Source: Nitrospirota bacterium
GTDB taxonomy: Bacteria > Nitrospirota > Thermodesulfovibrionia > SZUA-242
Assembly: GCA_003235715.1 (NCBI GenBank)
Contig: QJVM01000236.1
Location: 1-53,174, forward strand
Direction of reading: 5' to 3'
DNA: 53,174 nucleotides
This document shows, piece by piece, positions 9,048 to 17,516 of the stretch. The position numbers and the translations under genes were made by a program. The notes beneath the pieces are model-generated. The model did no database searches. It was given only the letters and a program-made list of their open reading frames with translations, and was not told the DNA's origin. Numbering within the stretch: position 1 is the first letter of the stretch; each line of letters starts with the position of its first letter.

Positions 9048-10421
9048 ATGAAGGTTGTGATCGCCGGGGCCGGGATTTCCGGACTAGCCACCGCCTATGC
9101 CCTTCTCGAACGTGTGCCCGAACTGGATGTGCGCGTTTTCGAGTCCGAGCAGGTTTCCGGAGGAAAGATCCGTACGGAAAGGACACCCGACGGGTTTCTG
9201 TGCGAATGGGGCGTCAACGCCTTTCTGGATAACAAGCCCAAAACGCTGGAACTTGCGGGAAGGCTGGCCCTTGAACCTCTCCGGAGTTACGACGCGTCGC
9301 GCAAACGCTATATCTATTCTGAAGGCGTACTCCACCGTCTTCCGGAATCGCCCCCGTCTTTTTTCCTTTCGAACTTTCTCAGCCTTCGGGGCCGCCTGAG
9401 GATTCTCGGGGAAATATTTACTCCCCGGGGGACGGACCCGGATGAAACCCTCGCCGAGTTCGCCATTCGCAGACTCGGTCGCGAGGCCTTTGAGAAGATG
9501 ATCGATCCCATGGCCTCCGGGGTATACGCCGGTGATGCCGGGGCCCTCAGCCTCAAGAGCTGCTTTCCGCGCATCTACGAGATTGAGCAGGAGTACGGAA
9601 GTCTGATCCGCGGCCTGATTGCACTTCAGAAGAGAGCGCGAAAAGAGGGAAAAACCGATAAACCCAGCGCAGGGCCGGGCGGGAAGCTTACCTCGTTTGC
9701 CGAAGGCATGGGAAGTCTTGTGTCTGCACTTTGCGAGACCCTGGGAAGCAGGGTGTGCACGGGCCAGGGGGTGGTTCGGGTTGAGCCTGAAGGAAAGACC
9801 TGGGCTGTGGAACTTTCGGGAGGGGAGGTGGTTCGGGCAGACGCGGTGGTTCTGGCCGTTCCGGCCTATGCGGGCCGAGAAATCCTTTCGGAAGTCTGCC
9901 CCAGGATTGGCGGGATTCTGGACCGTATTCCCTATCCGTCCCTGGCGATTTGCAGTCTCGGGTACAGAAAGGAGAAGATATCCCATTCGCTGGACGGGTT
10001 TGGGTTTCTGGTTCCCTCGAGAGAAGGTCGGAAGGTTCTGGGTACTCTCTGGGATACGAGTATTTTTCCCAATCGCGCCCCCGCGGGGTACATCATGCTC
10101 CGTAGCATGGTCGGCGGTGCCAGGGCGTCGGACCTGGCGCTATTAAGCGAGGATCGTATTGTGGATCTGGTCCGTGAGGAATTGAAGACTATTATGGGGA
10201 TAGAGGCTTTGCCCGACTTTGTGCGTGTATACAGGCATGAAAAGGCCATACCGCAGTATCTCCGGGGGCATGCCGAGGGATTGTCAGCGATTCAGAAGGA
10301 ATTGACCGGGCTGAGCGGACTCTACATGACCGGCAATGCCTTCAGGGGCGTGGCCCTGAATGACTGTGTGACGAATGCCTTCCTGTCTGCGAAAGATATT
10401 TCAGCCTATTTAATGACATAA
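9048..10421 (+). CDS. hemY: Protoporphyrinogen/coproporphyrinogen oxidase (HemY/CgoX type)
   Basis: This 457-residue FAD protein begins with the dinucleotide fold VVIAGAGISGLATAYAL (about 3-19). The C-terminal flavin motif includes LYMTGNAFRGVALNDCV (about 425-441). DPMASGVYAGDAGALSLKSCFPRI is typical of the HemY family. Members oxidise protoporphyrinogen IX or coproporphyrinogen III with oxygen or other acceptors; the sequence as read here cannot separate the two. The position after hemE, with AhbD nearby and no hemN or hemF in view, fits a coproporphyrin route. No hemH was found between hemE and this gene, where it lies in many genomes. Confidence 0.92.
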   Translation: MKVVIAGAGISGLATAYALLERVPELDVRVFESEQVSGGKIRTERTPDGFLCEWGVNAFLDNKPKTLELAGRLALEPLRSYDASRKRYIYSEGVLHRLPESPPSFFLSNFLSLRGRLRILGEIFTPRGTDPDETLAEFAIRRLGREAFEKMIDPMASGVYAGDAGALSLKSCFPRIYEIEQEYGSLIRGLIALQKRARKEGKTDKPSAGPGGKLTSFAEGMGSLVSALCETLGSRVCTGQGVVRVEPEGKTWAVELSGGEVVRADAVVLAVPAYAGREILSEVCPRIGGILDRIPYPSLAICSLGYRKEKISHSLDGFGFLVPSREGRKVLGTLWDTSIFPNRAPAGYIMLRSMVGGARASDLALLSEDRIVDLVREELKTIMGIEALPDFVRVYRHEKAIPQYLRGHAEGLSAIQKELTGLSGLYMTGNAFRGVALNDCVTNAFLSAKDISAYLMT

Positions 10422-10474
10422 TTACAATATGTTGCGTCAAAATATCTAATGCAATGCATGATGGAGGTGTTTCA

Positions 10475-11077
10475 ATGCGTATGAGTGTCCTGGGAATTGC
10501 AGTTCTTGGCCTTGTTCTTCTGCCGGGAATCCTGATGGCCCTTGAGGTCAAGAACAAGACTTTCAGTAAGGAAGATATTGAGAAAATGAAGAAAACGAGG
10601 GCCGTCATCGAGACGAAATTCGGGAATATGGAGGTCGAGTTTTACCCGGAAAAGGCCCCGAATCATGTAAGCAGTTTCATCGAGCTGGCCAAAAGCGGGT
10701 TCTATGATGGCACGGCCTTTCATCGTGTCATTCCGGGGTTCATGATCCAGGGGGGCGACCCCAACTCCAAGGATGACAACCGTGCCAACGACGGCGTGGG
10801 AGGGCCCGGCTTCAATTTGAAGGCGGAATTCAACGACACGCGTCACACGCGAGGCATCCTTTCGATGGCCCGTTCCCAGCATCCGGACAGCGCGGGCTCC
10901 CAGTTTTTCATCTGTGTGGCCGATGCCCCCCATCTGGATCGACAGTACACGGCCTTCGGAAAAGTCATATCGGGGATGGAGGTGGCCGACAAGATTGTGA
11001 GCCAGCCCCGTGACCGAAGGGACAATCCCAAAGAAAAGATCGATATGAAGATCAAAATTGTGGAGTCGGCCAATTAG
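10475..11077 (+). CDS. Cyclophilin-type peptidyl-prolyl isomerase, exported
   Basis: The protein has 200 residues. An N-terminal hydrophobic signal segment (about 4-22, ending LLPGILMA) is followed by a short linker and a cyclophilin domain. The domain carries AFHRVIPGFMIQGGDP, GPGFNLKAEF, LSMAR, DSAGSQFFICV and FGKVISGMEV, which include the active-site Arg, Phe and Gln of the family. It should catalyse proline isomerisation in the periplasm. ATG 10475 is chosen because GGAGGT (10463-10468) lies 6 bases upstream. The gene begins 53 bases after hemY and precedes the zinc-ribbon/bioB pair, so it may be the first gene of the biotin unit or the last of the heme unit. Confidence 0.93.
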   Translation: MRMSVLGIAVLGLVLLPGILMALEVKNKTFSKEDIEKMKKTRAVIETKFGNMEVEFYPEKAPNHVSSFIELAKSGFYDGTAFHRVIPGFMIQGGDPNSKDDNRANDGVGGPGFNLKAEFNDTRHTRGILSMARSQHPDSAGSQFFICVADAPHLDRQYTAFGKVISGMEVADKIVSQPRDRRDNPKEKIDMKIKIVESAN

Positions 11078-11122
11078 ATTCGAGGGGACCATGTTCCGGT
11101 AGCCGGTTCGGGGAAGGCACGA

Positions 11123-11449
11123 GTGGGCCGGTTACTGATCCTGAACCTTGCCGCGGGCCTTCTCGGGGCGTATCTGGCGTCCCATAAGGGGAGGAATACG
11201 CTCGGGTGGGGATTGGTCTGTTTCCTTCTTCCGGTGGCCGTTGTCGTGGTGGCGTTCCTCCCAACCGTGCCCAGGCCGGGACTGTTTACGCGTTGCCCGG
11301 GATGCGGGCGACCCATGCCCGCCGGGGCCGGTGTCTGCGAGCATTGCGGCACGAGCCGGCCCATCGACATGGTTCAATGTCCCCATTGCCATACGGTGGT
11401 CCCTGCAGGTCCTGTCTGCGCGCAGTGTAATCGCAGTCTAAAGGGCTGA
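11123..11449 (+). CDS. Small membrane protein with zinc-ribbon tail
   Basis: The protein has 108 residues and a GTG start (GGGGAAGG lies upstream). Two hydrophobic segments (about 4-19 and 28-47) are followed by two CxxC pairs (CPGCG and CEHCG, about 55-75), then CPHC and CAQC. That gives a double zinc-ribbon tail. Its stop overlaps the bioB start (TGATG at 11447-11451), which implies translational coupling, although nothing in it suggests a biotin function. Proteins of this shape are usually annotated as hypothetical zinc-ribbon proteins. Confidence 0.75.
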   Translation: MGRLLILNLAAGLLGAYLASHKGRNTLGWGLVCFLLPVAVVVVAFLPTVPRPGLFTRCPGCGRPMPAGAGVCEHCGTSRPIDMVQCPHCHTVVPAGPVCAQCNRSLKG

Positions 11450-12399
11450 TGTCTTCCCTATCCTTTCCCAGGATTGCCTCGCACGCAGAGGCCCGTGCGC
11501 TGCTGGAAATTCCCGAGGAGACGCTTCACGGGTATGCCCGAGCGGCCGGTCATGCCTGTTCAGGGACGGAACTGGACCTGTGTTCGATCATCAACGTGAA
11601 ATCCGGAGGCTGTACAGAGGACTGTGCCTACTGCGCTCAGTCGGCCAGACACCAGACCGATTCCAAGGTTTACCCGCTTGTCGACAAGGATAGAGTAACG
11701 ACCGCCTGTTTATCTTCGAGGGCGGTGGGCGCCGGAAGGTTCTGCATCGTTACGAGTGGGCGGGGGATCAGGGAGCGTGAACTGGGACGCCTGTCAGACA
11801 TGGTGTCGGCTGTCTCGGAAACGGGGTTGCTTCCCTGTGCCACGCTCGGGTTGTCTTCCGCGGCTGACCTGGTTCGATTGAAGGAGGCCGGGCTTCATCG
11901 TTATCACCACAACCTTGAAACTTCAGAACATTTCTTTGGAACGGTTTGTACGACGCACAGCTACCGGGAGCGCGTTGAGACGGTGGCCAGGGCCAAATCT
12001 TCTGGACTCTCCGTCTGTTCCGGAGGGATATTCGGCATGGGGGAGACCTGGAAGGACCGGATTGACCTTGCCTTTGCGCTGAGGGACCTGGACGTGGATT
12101 CGGTTCCCATCAATTTCCTGGTTCCGGTTCCGGGGACGCGCATGGCCAGTCGCCCGCTCCTGGACAGGAAGGAGGCCCTTCGCATAGTGGCGTTGTTCCG
12201 CCTGGTACTGCCGGAAAAGGAAATACGGATTTGCGGCGGCCGGAACGTCGTATTCCCCCGTGATCCGGAGACCCTTCTTTCCGTCGGCGCGAACGGATTT
12301 CTGATAGGAAACTATCTCACCACGCTTGGGCGGGACCCGGAGGACGATATGGCAATGATTCGTGAAGGAGGTTACCGGGTCAGGCGACATGTCCCGTAA
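11449..12399 (+). CDS. bioB: Biotin synthase
   Basis: This 316-residue radical SAM enzyme inserts sulfur into dethiobiotin. The cluster motif C-T-E-D-C-A-Y-C is near residues 55-62, within the familiar SGGCTEDCAYCAQS. The region YHHNLETSEHFF, the CSGGIFGMGE motif and NFLVPVPGT are typical. The [2Fe-2S] ligands expected in BioB are present as Cys residues in the middle of the chain, with the Arg in the RICGGRN segment. The start overlaps the previous stop, and the 3' end overlaps bioW by 11 bases. Confidence 0.97.
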   Translation: MSSLSFPRIASHAEARALLEIPEETLHGYARAAGHACSGTELDLCSIINVKSGGCTEDCAYCAQSARHQTDSKVYPLVDKDRVTTACLSSRAVGAGRFCIVTSGRGIRERELGRLSDMVSAVSETGLLPCATLGLSSAADLVRLKEAGLHRYHHNLETSEHFFGTVCTTHSYRERVETVARAKSSGLSVCSGGIFGMGETWKDRIDLAFALRDLDVDSVPINFLVPVPGTRMASRPLLDRKEALRIVALFRLVLPEKEIRICGGRNVVFPRDPETLLSVGANGFLIGNYLTTLGRDPEDDMAMIREGGYRVRRHVP

Positions 12400-13192
12400 C
12401 TCGCGTCTTCTGAGTGTGCGTATGCGTGCCTCACGGGACGGACGTCACGTTTCCGGTGCGGAGGGTCTCTATTCGGAGCCGCTGGCGGTTCGCATGGTCG
12501 GGCGGTATGCGGAACGGGCCTTGACACACGGTTTGGGCCGGCCTGACGAGGTCGTGATTACCCTGGAAGCGCTGGAGGTCAAACCCGAAGAGATTCCCGC
12601 ACTCCGGGTAACCACCCTCCAGAACGAAGAGCCGCGTCGGGGCCGGCAGATGGCCGAACGTCTCCTGGCGGGTTGTGGCATCGGCACCCAGGGGATGAGA
12701 ACGGCATGGAACTTTATCGGGCGGCGCCATGGGTTGCGGGGCGGGATTCTTCTGGATACGGAAGGGGTACGGCTGGACCCGAACCTTGAACGCGGTGTCC
12801 GGGTGTCCCGGATGGGGATATCCAGACGTGCGGAAAGGGACCTTTCCAGGATGCTGGCGGCTTTCGATTGGGACCATCAAACCGTGCGAGAGGCCCTTGT
12901 TCTGGCCAGCAAGGTTCATGCTCACCCCAAGGTGGTGGCGGAACTGTGCGTATCTGACGACCCGGATTATACGACCGGGTATGTTGCATCGCGCCGTTTG
13001 GGCTACGTTCGCATTCCTCACCTCAAGAAGGAAGGAAGCCGGCGGGGAGGCCGGGCCTTCTTCATCGGGGTGACGGATGTGCCCGGCGTCCTGGAGTACC
13101 TTGAGCGCACACCCGTCATCGTGACGTCGCTGAAGGGATGTCTGGGCCTTTTGACCGAAGACGCGATTCCGGATCTCTTTACTGAAGGGTGA
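12389..13192 (+). CDS. bioW: 6-carboxyhexanoate-CoA ligase (pimeloyl-CoA synthetase)
   Basis: The 267-residue protein has BioW features: an N-terminal SVRMRASRDGRHVSGAEGL segment, VVITLEAL, GRRHGLRGGILLDTEGVRL and RVSRMG. BioW joins pimelate to CoA with ATP and supplies pimeloyl-CoA to BioF. ATG 12389 overlaps the end of bioB; AAGGAGG (12365-12371) is rather far upstream, so coupled re-initiation is likely. Using BioW means free pimelate must be available, and no BioI, BioC or BioH gene was seen here. Confidence 0.93.
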   Translation: MSRNSRLLSVRMRASRDGRHVSGAEGLYSEPLAVRMVGRYAERALTHGLGRPDEVVITLEALEVKPEEIPALRVTTLQNEEPRRGRQMAERLLAGCGIGTQGMRTAWNFIGRRHGLRGGILLDTEGVRLDPNLERGVRVSRMGISRRAERDLSRMLAAFDWDHQTVREALVLASKVHAHPKVVAELCVSDDPDYTTGYVASRRLGYVRIPHLKKEGSRRGGRAFFIGVTDVPGVLEYLERTPVIVTSLKGCLGLLTEDAIPDLFTEG

Positions 13193-13362
13193 CCGGGTAG
13201 CAGGCCTCTTATGCTCGGCCTGTGGGGAAGATCGGATGGTCCCCATCCGCGTTCGGGCCAGCTATGGGAACCGGAACCGGAGTTTTGCTTTGCTCGAGGC
13301 GCTTCAGAGCCTCCCAAGGAAGAGGTGGATGCGCAGGCGTCCCGCACGGGTTGGAGGTTAGG

Positions 13363-14502
13363 TTGGATTTCGGGAAACGTCTTCAAGAGCTGGAGGAGCG
13401 CGGGCTTCGACGTGAGACCTGGCCTGTGGATTCCTGTCAGGGTGCGCTGATCTCCATTCAAGGTCGGCCCTTCATCAATTTTGCGTCAAACAATTATCTT
13501 GGTCTGGCACAGCGCGGGGAAGTCCGCGAGGCGGCAGAGCAGGCGATCCGAGATTTCGGGTGGGGTTCGGGGGCTTCGCGGCTGATGTCCGGCACGCACA
13601 GGCTGCACGAGGAACTCGAGGCCCGACTCGCAACCCTCAAGAGGACCGAGGCGGCGCTTCTGTTTCCCTCAGGCTATGCCGCGAACGTCGGCGCTTTGCC
13701 GGCGCTTTCGGACGAAAGGACGAGAATTCTGAGTGACGAACTCAACCACGCAAGCCTGATCGACGGGATACGCCTTGCCCGGGGGGAGGTCACGATATAC
13801 CCCCATGCGGATACGGAGGCTTTGGAAGCCGCGCTCGCGCAACAGGAGGATAAAGCCCTGGTGGTGAGCGACGGGGTTTTCAGTATGGATGGGGACGTGG
13901 CGCCGCTTCGCGAGATGGTCACCGCTGTGGAGCGGCAGGGCGGGGTTCTGTACTTGGATGATGCCCATGGAACCGGCGTACTCGGGACAGAAGGTCGGGG
14001 AACCTCGGAACATTTCGGGGTCAGTTCAGCATCGCTTCTCCAGATGGGAACCTTGTCCAAGGCTCTAGGAGGGATCGGAGGTTTCATAGCGGGTGACCGG
14101 GATGTTATAGCGTATCTGAGAAGCCGTGCCAGAAGCTTCATTTTCAGTACGGCCCTTCCGGCCCCTGCCTGCGCCGCAGGAATCGCGGCCCTAGAGATAC
14201 TGGAGCGGGAAGGGGGGCATCTGCGCGACAGACTGGACCGTCTTTGCCGTTACCTGGCCGTGGGCTTGGAGAGGCTGGGCCTCGTGGCGGACCCGATGAC
14301 GCCTATCTTTCCGGTTCATGCAGGCTCTGTGGAACGGTGCGTGCGGGTTTCGGCGGAACTGCGGAATCAGGGGATCTTCGGTCCCGCGATACGGCCCCCA
14401 ACGGTGCCTGCGGAGGCCTGCCGGATCCGAATCTCCCTTACGGCCGACCATGAGGCCTCACACGTGGACCGCCTTCTGGACGTCCTGGGAATGGTACTTT
14501 GA
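13363..14502 (+). CDS. bioF: 8-amino-7-oxononanoate synthase
   Basis: This 379-residue PLP enzyme condenses pimeloyl-CoA with L-alanine. The N-terminal core has FASNNYLGLA and WGSGASRLMSGTH. The PLP pocket has DDAHGTGVLG, and the Schiff-base lysine is in LSKALGG, near residue 233. The TTG start at 13363 is chosen because GGAGG (13353-13357) lies 5 bases upstream and because the next residues (DFGKRLQELEERG) match the family N-terminus; the longer frame upstream does not resemble the family. A gap of 170 bases separates it from bioW, the longest gap in the operon. Confidence 0.95.
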   Translation: MDFGKRLQELEERGLRRETWPVDSCQGALISIQGRPFINFASNNYLGLAQRGEVREAAEQAIRDFGWGSGASRLMSGTHRLHEELEARLATLKRTEAALLFPSGYAANVGALPALSDERTRILSDELNHASLIDGIRLARGEVTIYPHADTEALEAALAQQEDKALVVSDGVFSMDGDVAPLREMVTAVERQGGVLYLDDAHGTGVLGTEGRGTSEHFGVSSASLLQMGTLSKALGGIGGFIAGDRDVIAYLRSRARSFIFSTALPAPACAAGIAALEILEREGGHLRDRLDRLCRYLAVGLERLGLVADPMTPIFPVHAGSVERCVRVSAELRNQGIFGPAIRPPTVPAEACRIRISLTADHEASHVDRLLDVLGMVL

Positions 14503-15218
14503 ACGGCACTGCCCTGATTACCGGCGCAAGCGGAGGACTGGGCTCGGCCGTGGCATTGGAACTTGCGAGCAGAAAATACCGGTTGGCGGTTCACTACCAC
14601 ACGGGGCGAAACCGAATTGAGCAGGTGACTTCCAGACTTGAAGCGGAAACCCTCACCTGCCAGGCGGACCTGCAGGACAAGGCCTCCATTGAGGCGATGT
14701 TCTCCAAGGTGGCGGCGTGGGCGGCGGGACGACTGGACATGGTTGTCCACTGTGCCGGCGTGACGCGGGAGGCTTTGACGGCCAGGGTTTCAGATGCGGA
14801 ATTTGACCGGATTGTCGGGATCAATCTCCGGGGAGCCTTTGAAGTGGTCCGGCTTTCCGCCGCCATCATGGCACCACAGGGGAAGGGCCAGATCATACTG
14901 ATATCGTCGCGGGCTGCCCTAAAGGGAGGTGAGGGGCTCTCGGCCTATGGAGCGTCCAAGGCAGGGGTTTGTGGTCTGGGCCTGTCTGCGGCCCGGGAAC
15001 TTGGGGCCGCAGGGATTCGCGTGAACGTGGTTCTCCCCGGTTTTATTATGTCGGACATGGGAAAGTCCGCTTCTGAAGGTGCGAAAACCAAGGCCAGGAG
15101 GGAACACCTGCTGGAAAGGTTTGGGTCACCGGACGACGTGGCCTCCTTTATCGCGTGGCTCGCCGGGGCGGAGGCCGTGACGGGGCAGGTTTTCAACATC
15201 GATGGCCGACCGGTCTGA
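14499..15218 (+). CDS. Short-chain dehydrogenase, FabG-like, in the biotin operon
   Basis: The protein has 239 residues. The cofactor motif TGASGGLGSA (about 8-17) is followed by NAG-like HCAG and by the catalytic Ser (ISSRAA) and YxxxK (YGASK). The C-terminal GQVFNIDG is typical of FabG-type SDRs. It starts with TTG overlapping the bioF stop and overlaps bioD by 17 bases, so it is firmly part of the operon. A FabG-like 3-oxoacyl reductase here could help make the pimeloyl chain or its precursor. That is inferred from position, because SDR substrates cannot be read from these motifs. Confidence 0.85.
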   Translation: MNGTALITGASGGLGSAVALELASRKYRLAVHYHTGRNRIEQVTSRLEAETLTCQADLQDKASIEAMFSKVAAWAAGRLDMVVHCAGVTREALTARVSDAEFDRIVGINLRGAFEVVRLSAAIMAPQGKGQIILISSRAALKGGEGLSAYGASKAGVCGLGLSAARELGAAGIRVNVVLPGFIMSDMGKSASEGAKTKARREHLLERFGSPDDVASFIAWLAGAEAVTGQVFNIDGRPV

Positions 15219-15951
15219 AAGCAAGGGCGCAAGACCAGGCCGCGGGCTTTTCATTGCCGGCACGGATACCGGGGTCGGAAAAACCGTGGCGGCGGCCTCC
15301 ATCGCCCTGGGGCTTGAGTCTCTGGGGAGAGGTCCGGTTTGTGTCATGAAGCCCATCGAGACCGGCTGTCGGATGCGGGGAGGGCGACTTATCGCCAGCG
15401 ATGCGGAGTTTCACAGAAAAATGCTGGACTCATCTGAACCCGGGGAACTTCTCTGTCCGGTTAGGCTGCGGCCACCGGTTGCCCCGGTGACGGCGGCGAA
15501 GATGGAGAAACGACGTATCGGTCAGGAGGACTGGCGTCCCTCCTTCGACGCCCTGGTCGGTCGGCACGCCTTTGTGATCGTTGAAGGTGCGGGCGGAGTG
15601 ATGGTTCCCGTTCGGGAGGACTACCTGATTTCGGATATGATTTCCGAACTTGAAATCCCATGCGTAGTCGTGGCGAGAACTTCGCTGGGCACGATAAATC
15701 ATACGCTGCTCACGGTGGAACATCTTCTCACAAAAGGGATCCCCGTTTTGGGGTTGGTTTTCAACCGTACGGGTACGGCTACGAAGCCCGGGATTGCTGA
15801 ACGGACAGGCCCCGGACTGGTTTCAAGGATCGCACGGATTCCCGTTCTGGGGATTATCCCGGGGATGCCCTCTATTACGCGGAACGCCTTGCGGAGGACA
15901 GGGAAGCGTATTTCCGAGAACCTGATTTCCGTCCTGGAGGCCCCTCGGTGA
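15202..15951 (+). CDS. bioD: Dethiobiotin synthetase
   Basis: The protein has 249 residues with the P-loop GTDTGVGKT at about 20-28 and MKPIETG at about 49-55. VEGAGGVMVPV forms the second nucleotide/substrate loop. BioD carboxylates 7,8-diaminopelargonate and closes the ureido ring with ATP. It overlaps the SDR and the following VanZ-like gene (15948), so expression is tightly coupled. The aminotransferase bioA/bioK that makes its substrate is absent from this operon and window. Confidence 0.96.
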   Translation: MADRSESKGARPGRGLFIAGTDTGVGKTVAAASIALGLESLGRGPVCVMKPIETGCRMRGGRLIASDAEFHRKMLDSSEPGELLCPVRLRPPVAPVTAAKMEKRRIGQEDWRPSFDALVGRHAFVIVEGAGGVMVPVREDYLISDMISELEIPCVVVARTSLGTINHTLLTVEHLLTKGIPVLGLVFNRTGTATKPGIAERTGPGLVSRIARIPVLGIIPGMPSITRNALRRTGKRISENLISVLEAPR

Positions 15952-16340
15952 CTCAAGACTCGGGACGGATGGGCGGGATAATCCTGAGAACGCTGGTGAC
16001 CGTCTGGACCCTTTTTATTTTGTTTTTGTCCGTCTGGCCGTTTTCGTCTACGCCGGATGTCGAGGGGTCGGATAAGATCGTCCACTTCCTTATGTACGCT
16101 GTTACGACCCTGGTCTATATGAGGGCCGGCCTCGGATGGTTCAGATCCATCCTGTTGAGCAGCATCCTTGGATTGGCTATGGAAATCCTTCAGACAGGTT
16201 TGCCCTGGCGAAGCTTCTCGGTGGGAGACATTCTTGCGAATCTGGCCGGTGTGGCCCTGGCCGGTGGATGGGTCCGTTCCGGCCTGCCCGTTCCATGGGT
16301 TGTCCGTGGCCCGATGGGTCGTGGCCACAGGGAGGGCTAA
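15948..16340 (+). CDS. VanZ-like small membrane protein
   Basis: The protein has 130 residues and three or four transmembrane segments. It has the VanZ-like pattern DKIVHFLMYAV near residue 42 and a later AMEILQ...RSFSVGDILANLAGV block. The GTG start overlaps the bioD stop. VanZ-like proteins are widespread and the function of most is unknown; nothing in this one suggests glycopeptide resistance. It is probably the last gene of the biotin operon, and its end overlaps by 4 bases the convergent REC-PAS gene. Confidence 0.78.
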   Translation: MTQDSGRMGGIILRTLVTVWTLFILFLSVWPFSSTPDVEGSDKIVHFLMYAVTTLVYMRAGLGWFRSILLSSILGLAMEILQTGLPWRSFSVGDILANLAGVALAGGWVRSGLPVPWVVRGPMGRGHREG

Positions 16341-17323
16341 CCAGCCTCCGGTGACGAACCCCGGAGTCGACCCACCGCCTTTTCCAGTTCGATAAGGCGC
16401 AGTTCCTTGGCCACCGAGGCATCGTAGAAGTCTTCCAGTTCCTTGACCTTTCGGCTGACCTCTTCCTCCAGTTTGACGCGTTCCGTTACGTCCCGGATCA
16501 GTTGCACCATGGACGTGATGTTCCCTTCGGAGTCCCTGACCGGTGAGGCGATGACTTCCAGGACATGGCCGGCGCAGGTGACCGTGTGCTGATATGTGGT
16601 CTGCGCGGACTGAGCCTCATCAAAAATGCGGGGAAAAGGGCAAACCGCGGTTGCCGGGCCGCAGGGTCTCCCAAGACCATGGAGAAGTTCGTGACATTTT
16701 CTTCCGACGATTTCCTCTCTGGAGAGGTTGAACAGGGTACAGGCCGCATAGTTGGCGTCCCGCACTGTGTAATCCCGGTCAATAACCAGCAGGCCCTCTG
16801 CCATGCTGTTGAGGACGGTCTCGAGAAAGGTCCGGGTCTTTTCGAGCTCGGCCACCTTCTCTTCAAGCTTGAGGACCATGCGCTCGCTGTGAAGCTTGAG
16901 GAACGAAGGCTCCTCAAGCGATGAAGGGGCCGCGTCCGGCAGCGGGAGAGGCTCTTCATCTTCAAGAAGTTCCTTTATGATTTCGAGAATCTTCCGGGGA
17001 TTCTGGGGTTTCTGGATAAACCGCGTGGCCCCCAGCTCATAGGCGAAGTCCACGTCCTTGGGCGACGTAAAAGCGGCCGAGTAGAAAATGAAAGGAGTCT
17101 TGGACTGCTCGGGGTCCGTGCGTACGTTCCGGCAGAACTGATAACCGTCTCCCGAGGGCATCATGATGTCCGAGATGATCAGATCGGGCCGATGCTGGCG
17201 GGTCAGCTCGTAGGCTTCGTCGCCCGTGGAGGCTTCGATCGTTTCATAGCCGCTGATCCGGAGCATCTTGACGAGCACGCCTCGGGCCATGTCGTTGTCG
17301 TCAACCAGAAGGACCTTTTTCAC
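16337..17323 (-). CDS. Response regulator with REC and PAS domains
   Basis: The protein has 328 residues if it starts at GTG 17323 (MKKVLLVDDND); a TTG at 17377 would add 18 residues of poor resemblance to the family. AGGAAG (17332-17327) precedes the GTG by 3 bases. The REC domain (1-120) has the acidic pair DD, the phosphoacceptor Asp in ISDIMMPSG, and the conserved K in FIQKP. A coiled-coil linker leads to a PAS domain (about 170-300) with several Cys in the CGPATAVCPF segment. A second coiled coil ends the protein. There is no kinase, GGDEF or DNA-binding output domain, so it probably signals by protein contact. Its gene lies downstream of acsB but behind a strong terminator. Confidence 0.82.
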   Translation of the reverse strand: MKKVLLVDDNDMARGVLVKMLRISGYETIEASTGDEAYELTRQHRPDLIISDIMMPSGDGYQFCRNVRTDPEQSKTPFIFYSAAFTSPKDVDFAYELGATRFIQKPQNPRKILEIIKELLEDEEPLPLPDAAPSSLEEPSFLKLHSERMVLKLEEKVAELEKTRTFLETVLNSMAEGLLVIDRDYTVRDANYAACTLFNLSREEIVGRKCHELLHGLGRPCGPATAVCPFPRIFDEAQSAQTTYQHTVTCAGHVLEVIASPVRDSEGNITSMVQLIRDVTERVKLEEEVSRKVKELEDFYDASVAKELRLIELEKAVGRLRGSSPEAG

Positions 17324-17435
17324 AAGCTTCCTGACAAGGGGGTAAGTTTTCGGGAGGCGATATTTCGTGCCCCTCAATTCCCAACTCTATTTAATATCAG
17401 ATTATATACGGACTGTCATCCGCCATATCCGTCGC

Positions 17436-17467
17436 AAAAGAAAGGGGGACGATCCTTTCGTCCCCCT
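17436..17467 (-). terminator. Strong rho-independent terminator of acsB
   Basis: A perfect 10-bp stem pairs AGGGGGACGA (17443-17452) with TCGTCCCCCT (17458-17467) around a 5-base loop. On the minus strand it is followed by a T-rich tail (bases 17443-17436). It lies 50 bases after the acsB stop. Confidence 0.9.
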
Positions 17468-17516
17468 GTAACCGTTGCATACTGGGCGCAGGGATGGCCC
17501 CCGCACCTGGAAAAAC

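Noticed and set aside
13222-13362. N-terminal extension of bioF
   Set aside because: The residues do not match BioF; the TTG at 13363 with a GGAGG site gives the normal N-terminus.
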